From JAKLKS01 sp964370855 (GTDB lineage: Bacteria; Planctomycetota; JAJSAM01; JAKLKS01): 64,000 bases of DNA. The stretch is from contig CAYJMF010000003.1 of the NCBI GenBank assembly GCA_964370855.1, positions 62,001 through 126,000 of the forward strand. The letters are read 5' to 3'. The stretch's first letter is position 1. Each line of letters begins with the position of its first letter. Position numbers and translations under genes: made by a program. The notes under the pieces are model-generated. The model did no database searches and was not told the DNA's origin. It worked only from the letters and a program-made list of their open reading frames with translations. Below, one piece after another: positions 1-9,219 of the stretch.

Positions 1-2
1 CA

Positions 3-575
3 AAGACCTGGGAGCGCGACGGGCGCCTCGTCGAGGCCGCCACGAAGCTGAAGCAGGCGCTCGGCGACGGCGTCTTCACGGACCACAACGAGTTCCGCCG
101 CAAGGTCGGCGATGCCCTCGACAATGCCGAGGTTAAGCTCGGTACCGCCGACCTGAAACAGCTCCTTCGTACCGTGAGCTGGCGCGACGAGTCGGCGCCC
201 CCGGTCATCGCGAGGGTCCACAGGCCGAGCAAGGCCACACCCGACCCGCTGCACGGCCGGTTCGGGGGGACCATCGACGGCAAGCGCTGCGTCGTCGAGT
301 ACGAGCCCGACAGCGACTTGCGGGACAGCGAGCAGGTGCCTCTTCTCGAGGACGGCGGGATCGAGGCGTTCATCCAGCGCGAAGTGCTCCCGTACACGCC
401 GGATGCGTGGGTCGACGAGAGCAAGACCCAGATCGGCTACGAGGTGAGCTTCACGCGTCACTTCTACAAGCCGCAGCGCCTGCGCACGCTCGACGAGATC
501 GCGGCCGACATCGTGGCGACGGAGAAAGAGGCCGAAGGCCTGCTCGAAGGCCTCGTGAAGCGGGGGGCGGCATGA
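3..575 (+). CDS. hsdM: Type I restriction-modification methyltransferase subunit HsdM, 3' part
   Basis: The reading frame is open from the window edge, so only the last 190 residues are present. The catalytic SAM-binding and NPPF motifs lie outside the window. The visible part starts with a helical segment (KTWERDGRLVEAATKLKQAL) and ends EAEGLLEGLVKRGAA, as in HsdM C-termini, where such helices contact HsdS. The stop overlaps the ATG of the next gene as ATGA, and the next two genes are clearly hsdS and hsdR, which makes the assignment firm. HsdM is the adenine methyltransferase that protects host DNA and is needed for restriction. The true start cannot be seen. Confidence 0.85.
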   Translation, partial: KTWERDGRLVEAATKLKQALGDGVFTDHNEFRRKVGDALDNAEVKLGTADLKQLLRTVSWRDESAPPVIARVHRPSKATPDPLHGRFGGTIDGKRCVVEYEPDSDLRDSEQVPLLEDGGIEAFIQREVLPYTPDAWVDESKTQIGYEVSFTRHFYKPQRLRTLDEIAADIVATEKEAEGLLEGLVKRGAA

Positions 576-1942
576 TCGAGGAGCTGAAGGCTTACAGCGC
601 CTTCAAGGCGACCGGCTTGCCCTGGCTGGAGCGGATTCCGTCGCACTGGAACCTCGTTCCCAATCGCGCATTGGTGCGGCGCCGCAAGCAGCTCGTGGGT
701 CGCAACCATCACCGATACAGGTTGCTATCGCTGACGAAGCAGGGGGTCATCGTTCGCGACGTCGCGTCAGGCAAGGGAAAGTTCTCCTCCGACATGGGAA
801 CTTCGCAGGAAGTACGCGACGGAGATCTCGTCTTCTGCTTCTTCGACGTGCCCGAGACACCGCGGACCGTGGGGCTGTCTCCCCACCACGGGATGATCAC
901 CGGCGCGTACACGGTCCTCGAGCCGCTTCGGCCCGGCGTCGCGCCGTATTTCGAGTTGTTCTATCGGGCGATGGACGACTCGAAGCTACTGAGTCCGCTC
1001 TACTCGGGCCTGAGGAACACGATTCCGGTCGATCGTTTCCTCGGAACGAAGAGTCCGCTTCCGCCGCCCGAGGAGCAGGGGGCCATCGTTCGCTTCCTGG
1101 ATCACGCGAACCGTCACATCGACCGGTTCATCCGGGCGAAGAAGAAGGTTATCGCGCTGCTTCAGGAGCAGAAGCTCGTCATCGTTCAGCGACGTGTACT
1201 CGGCGGCTTGCGCACTCAGGCTGTCCTGAGGCCGAGCGGCATCAGCGGGGTTGGACACATCCCGGCTGACTGGGACGTGATTCCGACCCGGCACCTGTTT
1301 CGCCAGGTAACTCGACGTGACATCACCGGCACCGAACCGAAGATGTCGATGTCCAGGCACCTCGGTCTGGTGCGCAGCGACGTCCTTCACGCAAACCGAG
1401 CAGCGCAGGCTGCTACTGCGGTCGCCTTCTCCGTCTGCCATCCGGGCGACCTAGTCGTGAACAAGTACCAGGCGCACGCTGGTCTCTTTGGAGCCGCGAC
1501 CGAACGTGGGCTGATCACCGCGAACTACTCTGTGTTCGCCCCCACCGAGCGAGCGTTCACCCCGTACTTCGCTCTGCTCTACACGAGCAGCGCGTACCGG
1601 ACGATCTTCCGGATCGCGAGTCGCGGAGTCGGAGACGGAATGATGCCCCTGTACACGAGTGCTTTCCACCGAGTGCCGAGTGTCGTCCCGCCACTTGGCG
1701 AACAGCGCGAGATCGTCACCACCGTAGAGCGCGAGACAGCAGGCATCGCTGGTGCAATCGCGATCATCGAGCGCCAGGTTCAGCAGATCGAAGAGTACCG
1801 CGCTCGTCTAGTCGCGGACGTCGTGACCGGCCAGTTCGATGTCCGCACGGCCGCCGCGGGCCTGCCCGTCGTCGAGCCCGATGGCGCACCGACCGAGTCC
1901 GAAGGCGACGAGACCGACATCGAAGACGGCGAGGCAGCATGA
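572..1942 (+). CDS. hsdS: Type I restriction-modification specificity subunit HsdS
   Basis: This 456-aa protein is the DNA-recognition subunit of the type I complex. It has the expected two-fold layout: a first target-recognition domain opening LPWLERIPSHWN, then a spacer helix after PPEEQGAIVRFLDH, then a second domain opening GVGHIPADWDVIP, and a closing helix after PPLGEQREIVTTVERE. The paired PP..EQ..I motifs at the start of both helices are typical of HsdS. The ATG at 572 overlaps the hsdM stop (ATGA) and is preferred over an in-frame ATG at 407, which would read through hsdM in another frame. The 3' end overlaps hsdR by 4 bases, so the three subunits should be translated together. Both half-specificities look intact; the recognised site cannot be read from sequence. 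Confidence 0.93.
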   Translation: MIEELKAYSAFKATGLPWLERIPSHWNLVPNRALVRRRKQLVGRNHHRYRLLSLTKQGVIVRDVASGKGKFSSDMGTSQEVRDGDLVFCFFDVPETPRTVGLSPHHGMITGAYTVLEPLRPGVAPYFELFYRAMDDSKLLSPLYSGLRNTIPVDRFLGTKSPLPPPEEQGAIVRFLDHANRHIDRFIRAKKKVIALLQEQKLVIVQRRVLGGLRTQAVLRPSGISGVGHIPADWDVIPTRHLFRQVTRRDITGTEPKMSMSRHLGLVRSDVLHANRAAQAATAVAFSVCHPGDLVVNKYQAHAGLFGAATERGLITANYSVFAPTERAFTPYFALLYTSSAYRTIFRIASRGVGDGMMPLYTSAFHRVPSVVPPLGEQREIVTTVERETAGIAGAIAIIERQVQQIEEYRARLVADVVTGQFDVRTAAAGLPVVEPDGAPTESEGDETDIEDGEAA

Positions 1943-4900
1943 CCACGGACACCTCCGAGAAGGGCCTCGAAGGCCTCATCGTTCGTTCGATGACCGGTCG
2001 AATCGACCTGCTCTCGCCACCCTACGTGGCGAACGAGACTTCGACGCCGGTCGCCGGTGGTACCGGCTGGATCCTCGGCGACCCGAAGCACTACGACCGT
2101 GGCGCCTGCGTCGATCTCGTCCAGCTCCGTGGCTTCGTGATGGCCACGCAACCCGAACTCGTCGACAAGCTCTCGCTCGAGAACGACACGCCGACACGCC
2201 GCCAGTTCCTCGCCCGCCTCGAGAAAGAGGTCGGCAAGCGTGGCGTCATCGACGTGCTGCGGAAGGGCGTTGACCACGGCCCCCTGCACGTCGACCTCTT
2301 CTACGGCACCCCCTCACCGGGCAACGACAAGGCCGCAGAACGCTTCGCGTGCAACCGCTTCAGCGTCACTCGGCAGCTCGCCTACAGCCGCGACGAGACG
2401 CGGCGCGCCCTCGACCTAGGCCTGTTCATCAACGGCCTTCCCATCGCGACCTTCGAGCTGAAGAACAGCCTCACCAAGCAGACCGTCGAGGACGCGGTCG
2501 AGCAGTATCGCCGTGACCGGGATCCGCGCGAGCCGTTGTTTGCGTTCGGCCGGTGCGCCGTTCACTTCGCCGTCGACGACAGCGAGGTTCGGTTCTGCAC
2601 CGAGCTGAGGGGCAGGGGCTCGTGGTTCCTCCCATTCAACAAGGGTTACAACGACGGTGCCGGCAACCCGCCGAACCCGAACGGGCTCAAGACCTCCTAC
2701 CTCTGGGAGGAGGTCCTCGCGCCGCGTGGGCTCACTGACATCCTCGAGAACTACGCGCAGATCGTCGAGGAGACCGACCGCCGCTCGGGCAAGAGGAAGC
2801 AGAAGCAGGTCTTTCCGCGCTTCCACCAGCTCGACGTGGTTCGCAAGGTCCTCGCCGACACCCGCAAGGTCGGCGCCGGGCATCGCTACCTCGTCCAGCA
2901 CTCGGCGGGCAGCGGTAAGTCCAACTCGATCGCCTGGCTCGCCCACCAGCTCATCGCGGTGAAGCAGCCCGACGGCAAGGACACGTTTGACTCCATCATC
3001 GTCGTCACCGACCGCCGCATCCTCGACGAGCAAATCCAGGCGAACATCAAGCAGTTCGCGCAGGTGAGCGCGGTGGTCGGCGCGGTCACCGGCTCGGGCA
3101 CATCGAAGACGCAGCAGCTGTCGAAGTACCTGGAGTCGGGCAAGAAGATCATCATCAGCACCGTCCAGACGTTCCCGTTCCTCCTCAAGGAGATCGGTGA
3201 CGCGCACCGCGGGCGCCGCTTCGCCATCATCATCGACGAGGCGCACTCCAGCCAGGGCGGCAAGACCGCATCGGCGATGAGCGAAGCCCTCGCGGAGGCG
3301 GCCGAAGACCCCGAGGACGTCGTCAACGACGAGCTTCAGCGCCGCATGGATGCGCGCAAGATGCTCACCAACGCGAGCTACTTCGCGTTCACCGCAACCC
3401 CGAAGAACAAGACGCTGGAGATCTTCGGCGACGCGCTCCCGCCCGACGCCGAGGGCAAGGTCCAGCACCGCCCGTTTCACAGCTACACGATGAAGCAGGC
3501 CGTGCAGGAGGGTTTCATCCTCGACGTGCTCAAGTCGTACACGCCGGTGAACAGCTACTACAAGCTGGTCAAGACCATCGAGGGCGACCCCGAGTTCGAC
3601 GTGAAGAAGGCGCGCAAGAAGCTGCGCCGGTACGTCGAGAGCCACGACACCGCGATCCGGCTGAAGTCCGAGATCATGGTCGACCACTTCCACGAGCAGG
3701 TGATCGCGCTCGGGAAGATCAAGGGGCAGGCTCGCGCGATGGTCGTGACCAACGGCATCGAGCGCGCGGTGCAGTACTACACCGCCTTCAAGGACTACCT
3801 CGTCGAGCGGAAGAGCCCCTTCAAGGCAATCGTCGCCTTCTCGGGGGAACACGACTTCGGCGACGGCAAGGTGACCGAGTCGTCGCTCAACGGCTTTCCG
3901 TCGTCGGAGATCCCGGATCGCATCCAAGAGGACCCGTACCGGTTCCTCATCTGCGCCGACAAGTTCCAGACCGGGTACGACGAGCCGCTTCTCCACGCGA
4001 TGTACGTCGACAAGGGGCTCTCGGGCATCAAGGCGGTGCAGACACTCTCGCGCCTGAACCGCGCGCACCCCGACAAGCACGACGTCTTCGTGCTCGACTT
4101 CCAGAACGACGTCGAGGGGATCACCAAGGCCTTCGCCGACTACTACCGCACGACGGTCCTCAGTGAAGAGACGGACCCCAACAAGCTCCACGACCTGAAG
4201 GCGGCGCTCGACGGCTGGCAGGTCTACTCGCCGGAGCAGGTGGAAGAGATCAGCGCGCTGTTCCTCGGCGGCGCGCAGCGCGACAGGCTCGACCCGATCT
4301 TGGACGCATGCGTCGCCGTGTACCTCGAGCGCCTCGACGAGGACGGTCAGGTCGATTTCAAGGGGAAGGCCAAGGAGTTCACGCGCACCTACGAATTCCT
4401 CGCCTCGATCCTGCCGTACTCGAACCCCGGCTGGGAGAAGCTGTCGATCCTGCTGAACTTCCTCATCCCGAAGTTGCCTGCGCCGAAGGAAGAGGACCTG
4501 TCGAAGGGGATTCTCGAGTCCATCGACATGGACAGCTACCGCGTCGAGAAACAGGCGATGCAGAAGCTCCATCTCCCCGACGACGCGGCTGTGATCGACC
4601 CAGTTCCCATCGCTGGAGGAGGGCGCAAGGGGGAACCCGAGCTCGACCGGCTGTCAAACATCCTCAAGAGCTTCAATGAGCAGTTCGGCACGTTGTTCGA
4701 GGATGCCGATCGAGTCGCGCGTCGCTTCCGCGAGGACATCGCGCCCAAGGTTGCCGCCGACCCTGCCTACCAGAACGCCAAGCTCAACACGCCGCAGACT
4801 GCGCGCATCGAGCACGACAAGGCGCTCGCCACGGTGATGCTCGAGCTGCTCAAGGACGACACCGAGGTCTACAAGCAGTTCGTCCAGAACCCGTCGTTCA

Positions 4901-5358
4901 AGCGCTTTGTTACGGACATGGTGTTCGGCCTGACCTCGGGCAGTACGTCACCAGTTACCGTGAAACAGCCTTCGTCGCGCCCTCCCGGCAAGTACGAGGC
5001 GCTCGAGGAGCGGCTCGCGCAGTCGTCGGATCCTCGCGATCGGCTCGGCGCGGTGCTCCTCGGCTTGTTGGAAAAGGGTCGACGCATCACGCTCGGCGAC
5101 GCAATCCGAGCGGCCGAGGAGCTGGGCCTGAGCGACGACGACGCGCTCGCGGCGGTGGAACGCCTGGCGCGGCCGCTTACGGCGGGCCTGCAGAGGTTCT
5201 ACGTTGACCGATCGGCCGTCCAGGCTCGCATCGTCAGCGCCGCAGAAGTGCGGGAGCGTTCCACGAAGGCGACGGATAGTCGACGAGAGTGGGCGTCGGT
5301 CGTCGAGGTCGTGTGGGCAGCGAGTGAGGCCAACGCGATCGCCGGAGGCGCGGCGTGA
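1939..5358 (+). CDS. hsdR: Type I restriction endonuclease subunit HsdR
   Basis: This 1139-aa protein is the translocating nuclease of the type I system. The N-terminal nuclease domain shows the ATFELKN element of the PD-(D/E)xK fold near residue 170. The motor domain carries Walker A (HSAGSGKSNS, about residue 322), Walker B as DEAH (IIIDEAHSSQGG, about 432), TATPKNK (motif III) and QTLSRLNRAHP (motif VI). The length fits the HsdR family. It starts at an ATG overlapping the hsdS stop, and its own stop overlaps the next gene's GTG. No frame break or missing motif is visible, so the enzyme is probably active. It cleaves unmodified invading DNA after ATP-driven translocation. Confidence 0.95.
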   Translation: MTTDTSEKGLEGLIVRSMTGRIDLLSPPYVANETSTPVAGGTGWILGDPKHYDRGACVDLVQLRGFVMATQPELVDKLSLENDTPTRRQFLARLEKEVGKRGVIDVLRKGVDHGPLHVDLFYGTPSPGNDKAAERFACNRFSVTRQLAYSRDETRRALDLGLFINGLPIATFELKNSLTKQTVEDAVEQYRRDRDPREPLFAFGRCAVHFAVDDSEVRFCTELRGRGSWFLPFNKGYNDGAGNPPNPNGLKTSYLWEEVLAPRGLTDILENYAQIVEETDRRSGKRKQKQVFPRFHQLDVVRKVLADTRKVGAGHRYLVQHSAGSGKSNSIAWLAHQLIAVKQPDGKDTFDSIIVVTDRRILDEQIQANIKQFAQVSAVVGAVTGSGTSKTQQLSKYLESGKKIIISTVQTFPFLLKEIGDAHRGRRFAIIIDEAHSSQGGKTASAMSEALAEAAEDPEDVVNDELQRRMDARKMLTNASYFAFTATPKNKTLEIFGDALPPDAEGKVQHRPFHSYTMKQAVQEGFILDVLKSYTPVNSYYKLVKTIEGDPEFDVKKARKKLRRYVESHDTAIRLKSEIMVDHFHEQVIALGKIKGQARAMVVTNGIERAVQYYTAFKDYLVERKSPFKAIVAFSGEHDFGDGKVTESSLNGFPSSEIPDRIQEDPYRFLICADKFQTGYDEPLLHAMYVDKGLSGIKAVQTLSRLNRAHPDKHDVFVLDFQNDVEGITKAFADYYRTTVLSEETDPNKLHDLKAALDGWQVYSPEQVEEISALFLGGAQRDRLDPILDACVAVYLERLDEDGQVDFKGKAKEFTRTYEFLASILPYSNPGWEKLSILLNFLIPKLPAPKEEDLSKGILESIDMDSYRVEKQAMQKLHLPDDAAVIDPVPIAGGGRKGEPELDRLSNILKSFNEQFGTLFEDADRVARRFREDIAPKVAADPAYQNAKLNTPQTARIEHDKALATVMLELLKDDTEVYKQFVQNPSFKRFVTDMVFGLTSGSTSPVTVKQPSSRPPGKYEALEERLAQSSDPRDRLGAVLLGLLEKGRRITLGDAIRAAEELGLSDDDALAAVERLARPLTAGLQRFYVDRSAVQARIVSAAEVRERSTKATDSRREWASVVEVVWAASEANAIAGGAA

Positions 5359-5966
5359 CCAAGGTTGACCCGGAGTCCTCCCTCGAGCGGTTCCTCGGCC
5401 TCCTCGAGGGGCACAACTCCAACCTGAAGGAGCTTCTGCTCGCCAAGACCGAGCCGGAGTTCATCGGGGCCACGGAAGGTGCGATCGAGCGCGCGATGAA
5501 GACCATCGAGAACGGCTCGAAGGAGTACGCGGCGCTGCACGAGCCGGGGCTGTCGCATCTCCTCGCGGATTGCCTGAACCTCATGGGATGGCGCGCGACA
5601 GCCGAGACGAACAACAACGGCCACGTAGACGTCGTCGTGGAGTGCGCGTTCGGCAGGCACTGGAAGTACCTGGGTGAGTGCAAGCTCCACAAGGGCTACC
5701 AGTACCACGTCGATGGGTGTGCGCAGCTCCTCGGCTACTGCACCGGCCGCGAGCCGCGCGCGTTCTGCCTGGACTTCATCAGTGCGACCGATGCCTTCAA
5801 GAAGATGAAGAAGCTCCGTGCCGAGTTGGACGAAAAGCGCCCGCTCAAGCAGAAGGCCGCTGGCGCCGATCACCGCATTCTTGGGGCCTTCCTCACGAGT
5901 CACGATCACGAGAGCGGCGCCGTCGTCGAGATCCTACACCTCGGCTGCTCTGTACCGAGCCCGTGA
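5355..5966 (+). CDS. PD-(D/E)xK-type protein appended to the type I R-M operon
   Basis: This 203-aa protein starts at a GTG overlapping the hsdR stop (GTGA), so it is the fourth gene of the R-M operon. Residues 88-110 hold a nuclease-like signature: GHVDVVVE followed about 10 residues later by YLGECK, giving D92, E108 and K110 on adjacent strands as in PD-(D/E)xK enzymes. The N-terminal 80 residues are helical with no clear motif. The spacing D-x15-E-x-K fits a restriction-endonuclease-like core. It is not a standard part of type I systems. It could be an auxiliary nuclease or a Mrr/RmuC-like DNA-end protein. The family is not recognised; the fold assignment rests on the motif alone. Confidence 0.75.
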   Translation: MTKVDPESSLERFLGLLEGHNSNLKELLLAKTEPEFIGATEGAIERAMKTIENGSKEYAALHEPGLSHLLADCLNLMGWRATAETNNNGHVDVVVECAFGRHWKYLGECKLHKGYQYHVDGCAQLLGYCTGREPRAFCLDFISATDAFKKMKKLRAELDEKRPLKQKAAGADHRILGAFLTSHDHESGAVVEILHLGCSVPSP

Positions 5967-6055
5967 CGCGAATAGCGGGCCCGCGGCAGCCGAGTTGCCG
6001 TTATCCCAGTTTGAGTCCCGCGCTGCCAAGGCATTCATCAACGTGGAACTTCCAC

Positions 6056-6231
6056 ATGACGCAGCAATCCTCGGCTGGCGAGCGCGAGGTGAAGGAGGCC
6101 CTCCGCACGACCCTTCTCAAGTACCATCTCACCACCAGGACATCGAACTTCTCGAGCAGGCCTCCGGGTACCTTCGGCAGTACTCCTTGCTGCCGCTCGT
6201 GCCAGGTGATTCGGCTCAGTCGCGCCAGTGA
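6056..6231 (+). pseudogene. Frameshifted remnant resembling an HsdR-type C-terminal tail
   Basis: Two adjacent frames look coding in turn. From the ATG at 6056 one frame reads GEREVKEALRTTLLKYHL; the next reads DIELLEQASGYLRQYS and stops at 6231. Joined across a 1-base shift near 6138 they give a helical tail of the kind seen at the C-terminus of some HsdR proteins. The surrounding 5967-6278 stretch has no other convincing gene. It is probably debris of another restriction gene. A sequencing error within a small functional gene is the alternative. Confidence 0.35.
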
Positions 6232-6278
6232 GTTGGACTCCCGGCACCGCCCCTACTTGAAGAGCTTAACCAAGTCGT

Positions 6279-6581
6279 TCAAGGCAACGAACAGGCGTGC
6301 GGCACGACCTCGATGAGGGTCGTGCGCCCCATTCCACCCCCCATCTCAGTCCTCCAATGGGTACCACAGGTGCCATCCGGGAGCAGCTCAATGAGCCGCC
6401 CGTCGAAGTGCTGGTCCGGGCGCCAGTGCCGGGGGAACCAGCCCGTCTCCCGAAGGACCTCCTGGATCACGGAGTGGATGAGGCTGGCCCGCGCCACTCC
6501 CCGCCGCAGCCCCCTCCGTTCCGGGACGTTCAGGTGCCACATTTCGACGAGCTTCCGGATCAACTCCCGCTCGTCGGGCAT
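6279..6581 (-). CDS. Small hypothetical protein downstream of pnkp
   Basis: A 100-aa frame on the minus strand, starting MPDERELIRKLVEMWHLNVP and containing an amphipathic helix (SLIHSVIQEVLRETGWFPR). Codon use is typical of the region and the protein has balanced charge, unlike the shadow frames around it. It lies 70 bases beyond the pnkp stop on the same strand, so it could be the last gene of the RNA-repair operon. The internal ATG at 6581 was chosen because the longer frame overlaps pnkp and becomes low-complexity. No family is recognised. Confidence 0.5.
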   Translation of the reverse strand: MPDERELIRKLVEMWHLNVPERRGLRRGVARASLIHSVIQEVLRETGWFPRHWRPDQHFDGRLIELLPDGTCGTHWRTEMGGGMGRTTLIEVVPHACSLP

Positions 6582-6651
6582 CTCCAAGGGCGACCACTCC
6601 CCCCCGTCGGCGTCCGAGGATGCCGAGTCGCCCCCCCTTCCATCCCCCCCC

Positions 6652-9219
6652 TCACAACCGCGGATCCACCGGCTCGCTCTCCAGCGCCAGCACTCCGAAC
6701 ACGCACTCATGCACCCGCCGCAGCGGCTCCCGCGCCACGAAGCGCCGCAGCCCCTCCAGCCCCAGCGCGAACTCCCGCTCGGCCATGGACCGCTTGTGCC
6801 CGAGGCCCCGCTCCCGCAGGCGCTCCAGGTTCCCCGGGAGCGCGTACTCCGGCCCGTAGATGATGCGAAGGTACTCCGACCCCCGGCATTTCACCGCCGG
6901 CTGCACGAAGCCCTTCGGCCCCCGGGCCGCGAAGTCGAGGGGCTTCACCACCATGCCCTCGCCCCCGGCCCCCACCAACTCCTCCCACAAGCGGACCCCC
7001 GCCGCGACGCTCTCCTCCTCCGCCAGGTCCACCACCAGGTGCCGCGTCCGCAGCAGCAGCCCGCCCGCCTCCTCGCACATCCCGCCCAGCGTCTCCATGT
7101 GCCAGAGATGGTCGCGGTCCGTGAACACCCGCCCCTCCGCCGCCATCAGGTGGAAGGGGGCGAGCCGGAGGTCCCCGACCCCCGACACCTCCCAGCAGTA
7201 GCGCCCGTAGGCCTCCGTGAACCCACGCGCCGCCGCCGCCCGCTCCCGCGTCCGGTCCAGCCACGCCGCCGCGTCGGGGTACCGCCCCGCCGCCCCCTCC
7301 AGCGCCGCCGCCGCCGCGCCGAGCGCCGCCCGGGCCGCCGCGCCCACGGGGGCGTACTGGGACAGGAGGAGTTCCCGCGCCTTCGCCGACCAGGGCATCA
7401 GTTCCGCGTCGAGCACGACCCAGTCGGTCTCCAGGGACTCCCAGAGCCCCGCCCGGTCCATCCCCGCCTGCACCGCTCCGAGGACCTCCGCCTCCACCCC
7501 CCGGTCCGGGAAGAACCGCCGCCCCGTCCGCGTGTAGACCACCCCGCTCCCGTCCCCACCGATCCCGAACCGCCGCAGCGCCGCCGCCTCGTCCCGACAG
7601 AGCACCACCACCGCCCGGGAGCCCATGTGCTTCTCTTCGCACACCACCCGGGCCACCCCCTGCTTCCGGAAGTACGCGAAGGCCTCCTCGGGATGCTCCA
7701 GCAGCCCCGGCCGCTGCGAGGTCGCGGAGGGGGACATCGTCGGCGGCAGGTAGACCAGCCACCGGGGGTCCACCGCCCAGCGGCTCATCACCTCCAGCGC
7801 CGCCGCCGCGTTCTCCTCGCGGATGGTGACCGTGCGCCCCCCGTCCACGTGGAGGATGCGCTTGCCGCTCACGTCCTCGATGTGGAGGAGGTGGTCGTGC
7901 TCCTGCTGGAGCGTGAGGCCGGGCGTCTCCCCCTCCGCGGGGGCCAGCGGCCGGGCCGGCTCGTACCAGGTCCGGGCGGCGGGGACCGAGACCAGCTCCC
8001 GCTCCGGCCAGCGCAGCGCCGTCAGCCGCCCCCCGAAGACGCAGCCGGTGTCGATGCAGACGGTGTTGTTGAGCCACTGCGCGTCCAGCACCGGCGTGTG
8101 CCCGTAGACCACCGCCGCCCGCCCCCGGTAGTCCCGGGCCCAGGGGTAGCGCACCGGGAGCCCGAACTCGTCGGTCTCCCCCGTCGTCTCCCCGTAGAGG
8201 GCGAAGGAGCGCACCCGCCCCGAGGAGCGGCCCTGGAAGGCCTCCTTGAGCCCCGCGTGGGCCGCCACGAGGCGCCCCTCGTCGAGCACCAGGTGGCTCA
8301 CGAGGCCGTCGATGAACGTGGCCACCTCGCCCCGGAACTCCGGGGGCTCCCGCTCCATCTGTTCCATGGTCTCGGCGAGCCCGTGGGAGAGCTGCACCTG
8401 CTTGCCGCGGAGCCTGCGCAGGAGCTTCTGCTCGTGGTTCCCGGGGACGCACAGAGCCGTTCCCGCCGCCGCCATCCCCATGACGAGCCGGAGCACGCCG
8501 GGGCTGTCGGGTCCCCGGTCCACGAGGTCCCCGAGGAAGAGCGCCCGCCGCCCCTCCGGAGGCCGCACGCGGAAGCCGGTAGTCCGGTCCCCCTCGACGG
8601 TGTAGCCGAGGGCGGTGAGGAGGGCGAGCAGCTCCTCGAGGCAGCCGTGGACGTCCCCCACGATGTCGAAGGGGCCGGCGTCGTCCCTGCGATCGGTCCA
8701 GAGGCGGCGCCGCTCCACGGTGGCGGCCTCCACCTCCTCCGGGGAGGAGAGGACGAAGACGTACCGGAACCCCTCCTTCCCGAGCGTGCGGAGCGAACGG
8801 CGGAGCGCGGCCGCGTGCTGGCGGACCACGTGCTCCCCGAAGTCCCGGTCGGGGCGGGCGCGGTTGCGCTCCCTGCAGAGGGAGGGGGGGAGGTCGAGGA
8901 CGATGGCCACGGGGAGGACGTCGTGCTCCTTCGCGAGGGCGATGAGGGGCTTGCGGGCCTCGGGCTGGACGTTGGTGGCGTCCACCACCGTGACGAGCCC
9001 CCGGGCGAGGCGCTGGCGGACGACGAAGTGGAGCGTCTCGAAGGCGGCGGCGGAGACGGACTGGTCGTTCTCGTCGTCGGCGACGAGGCCGCGGAAGAAG
9101 TCGGAGGAGAGGACCTCCGTCGGCTTGAAGTGCTTTCGGGCGAAGGTGGACTTGCCGGAGCCGGAGGCGCCGACGAGGACGACCAGCGCCATGTCGGGGA
9201 CGGCGATGACCGGGTTCAC
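6652..9219 (-). CDS. pnkp: Polynucleotide kinase-phosphatase-ligase Pnkp (RNA repair)
   Basis: This 855-aa, three-domain RNA-repair enzyme is close to the 870 aa of the Clostridium thermocellum protein. Residues 17-25 carry the kinase P-loop (GASGSGKST), which phosphorylates 5'-OH RNA ends. Residues 188-263 carry the binuclear metallophosphoesterase motifs GDVHG, GDLVDRG and GNHE, with H323 and GH at 373 further on, for removal of 2',3'-cyclic or 3'-phosphate. The ligase domain has its nucleophile in EEKHMGSR (K530). The start is a GTG overlapping the stop of the preceding gene (GTGA). An upstream reading through that gene in another frame was rejected. In the known system Pnkp works with Hen1 to heal and seal RNAs cut by ribotoxins. 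All catalytic motifs appear intact. Confidence 0.95.
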   Translation of the reverse strand: MNPVIAVPDMALVVLVGASGSGKSTFARKHFKPTEVLSSDFFRGLVADDENDQSVSAAAFETLHFVVRQRLARGLVTVVDATNVQPEARKPLIALAKEHDVLPVAIVLDLPPSLCRERNRARPDRDFGEHVVRQHAAALRRSLRTLGKEGFRYVFVLSSPEEVEAATVERRRLWTDRRDDAGPFDIVGDVHGCLEELLALLTALGYTVEGDRTTGFRVRPPEGRRALFLGDLVDRGPDSPGVLRLVMGMAAAGTALCVPGNHEQKLLRRLRGKQVQLSHGLAETMEQMEREPPEFRGEVATFIDGLVSHLVLDEGRLVAAHAGLKEAFQGRSSGRVRSFALYGETTGETDEFGLPVRYPWARDYRGRAAVVYGHTPVLDAQWLNNTVCIDTGCVFGGRLTALRWPERELVSVPAARTWYEPARPLAPAEGETPGLTLQQEHDHLLHIEDVSGKRILHVDGGRTVTIREENAAAALEVMSRWAVDPRWLVYLPPTMSPSATSQRPGLLEHPEEAFAYFRKQGVARVVCEEKHMGSRAVVVLCRDEAAALRRFGIGGDGSGVVYTRTGRRFFPDRGVEAEVLGAVQAGMDRAGLWESLETDWVVLDAELMPWSAKARELLLSQYAPVGAAARAALGAAAAALEGAAGRYPDAAAWLDRTRERAAAARGFTEAYGRYCWEVSGVGDLRLAPFHLMAAEGRVFTDRDHLWHMETLGGMCEEAGGLLLRTRHLVVDLAEEESVAAGVRLWEELVGAGGEGMVVKPLDFAARGPKGFVQPAVKCRGSEYLRIIYGPEYALPGNLERLRERGLGHKRSMAEREFALGLEGLRRFVAREPLRRVHECVFGVLALESEPVDPRL

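Noticed and set aside
2416..4572. A 718-codon minus-strand frame
   Set aside because: Antisense to hsdR, Leu/Arg/Val/Asp-rich without motifs.
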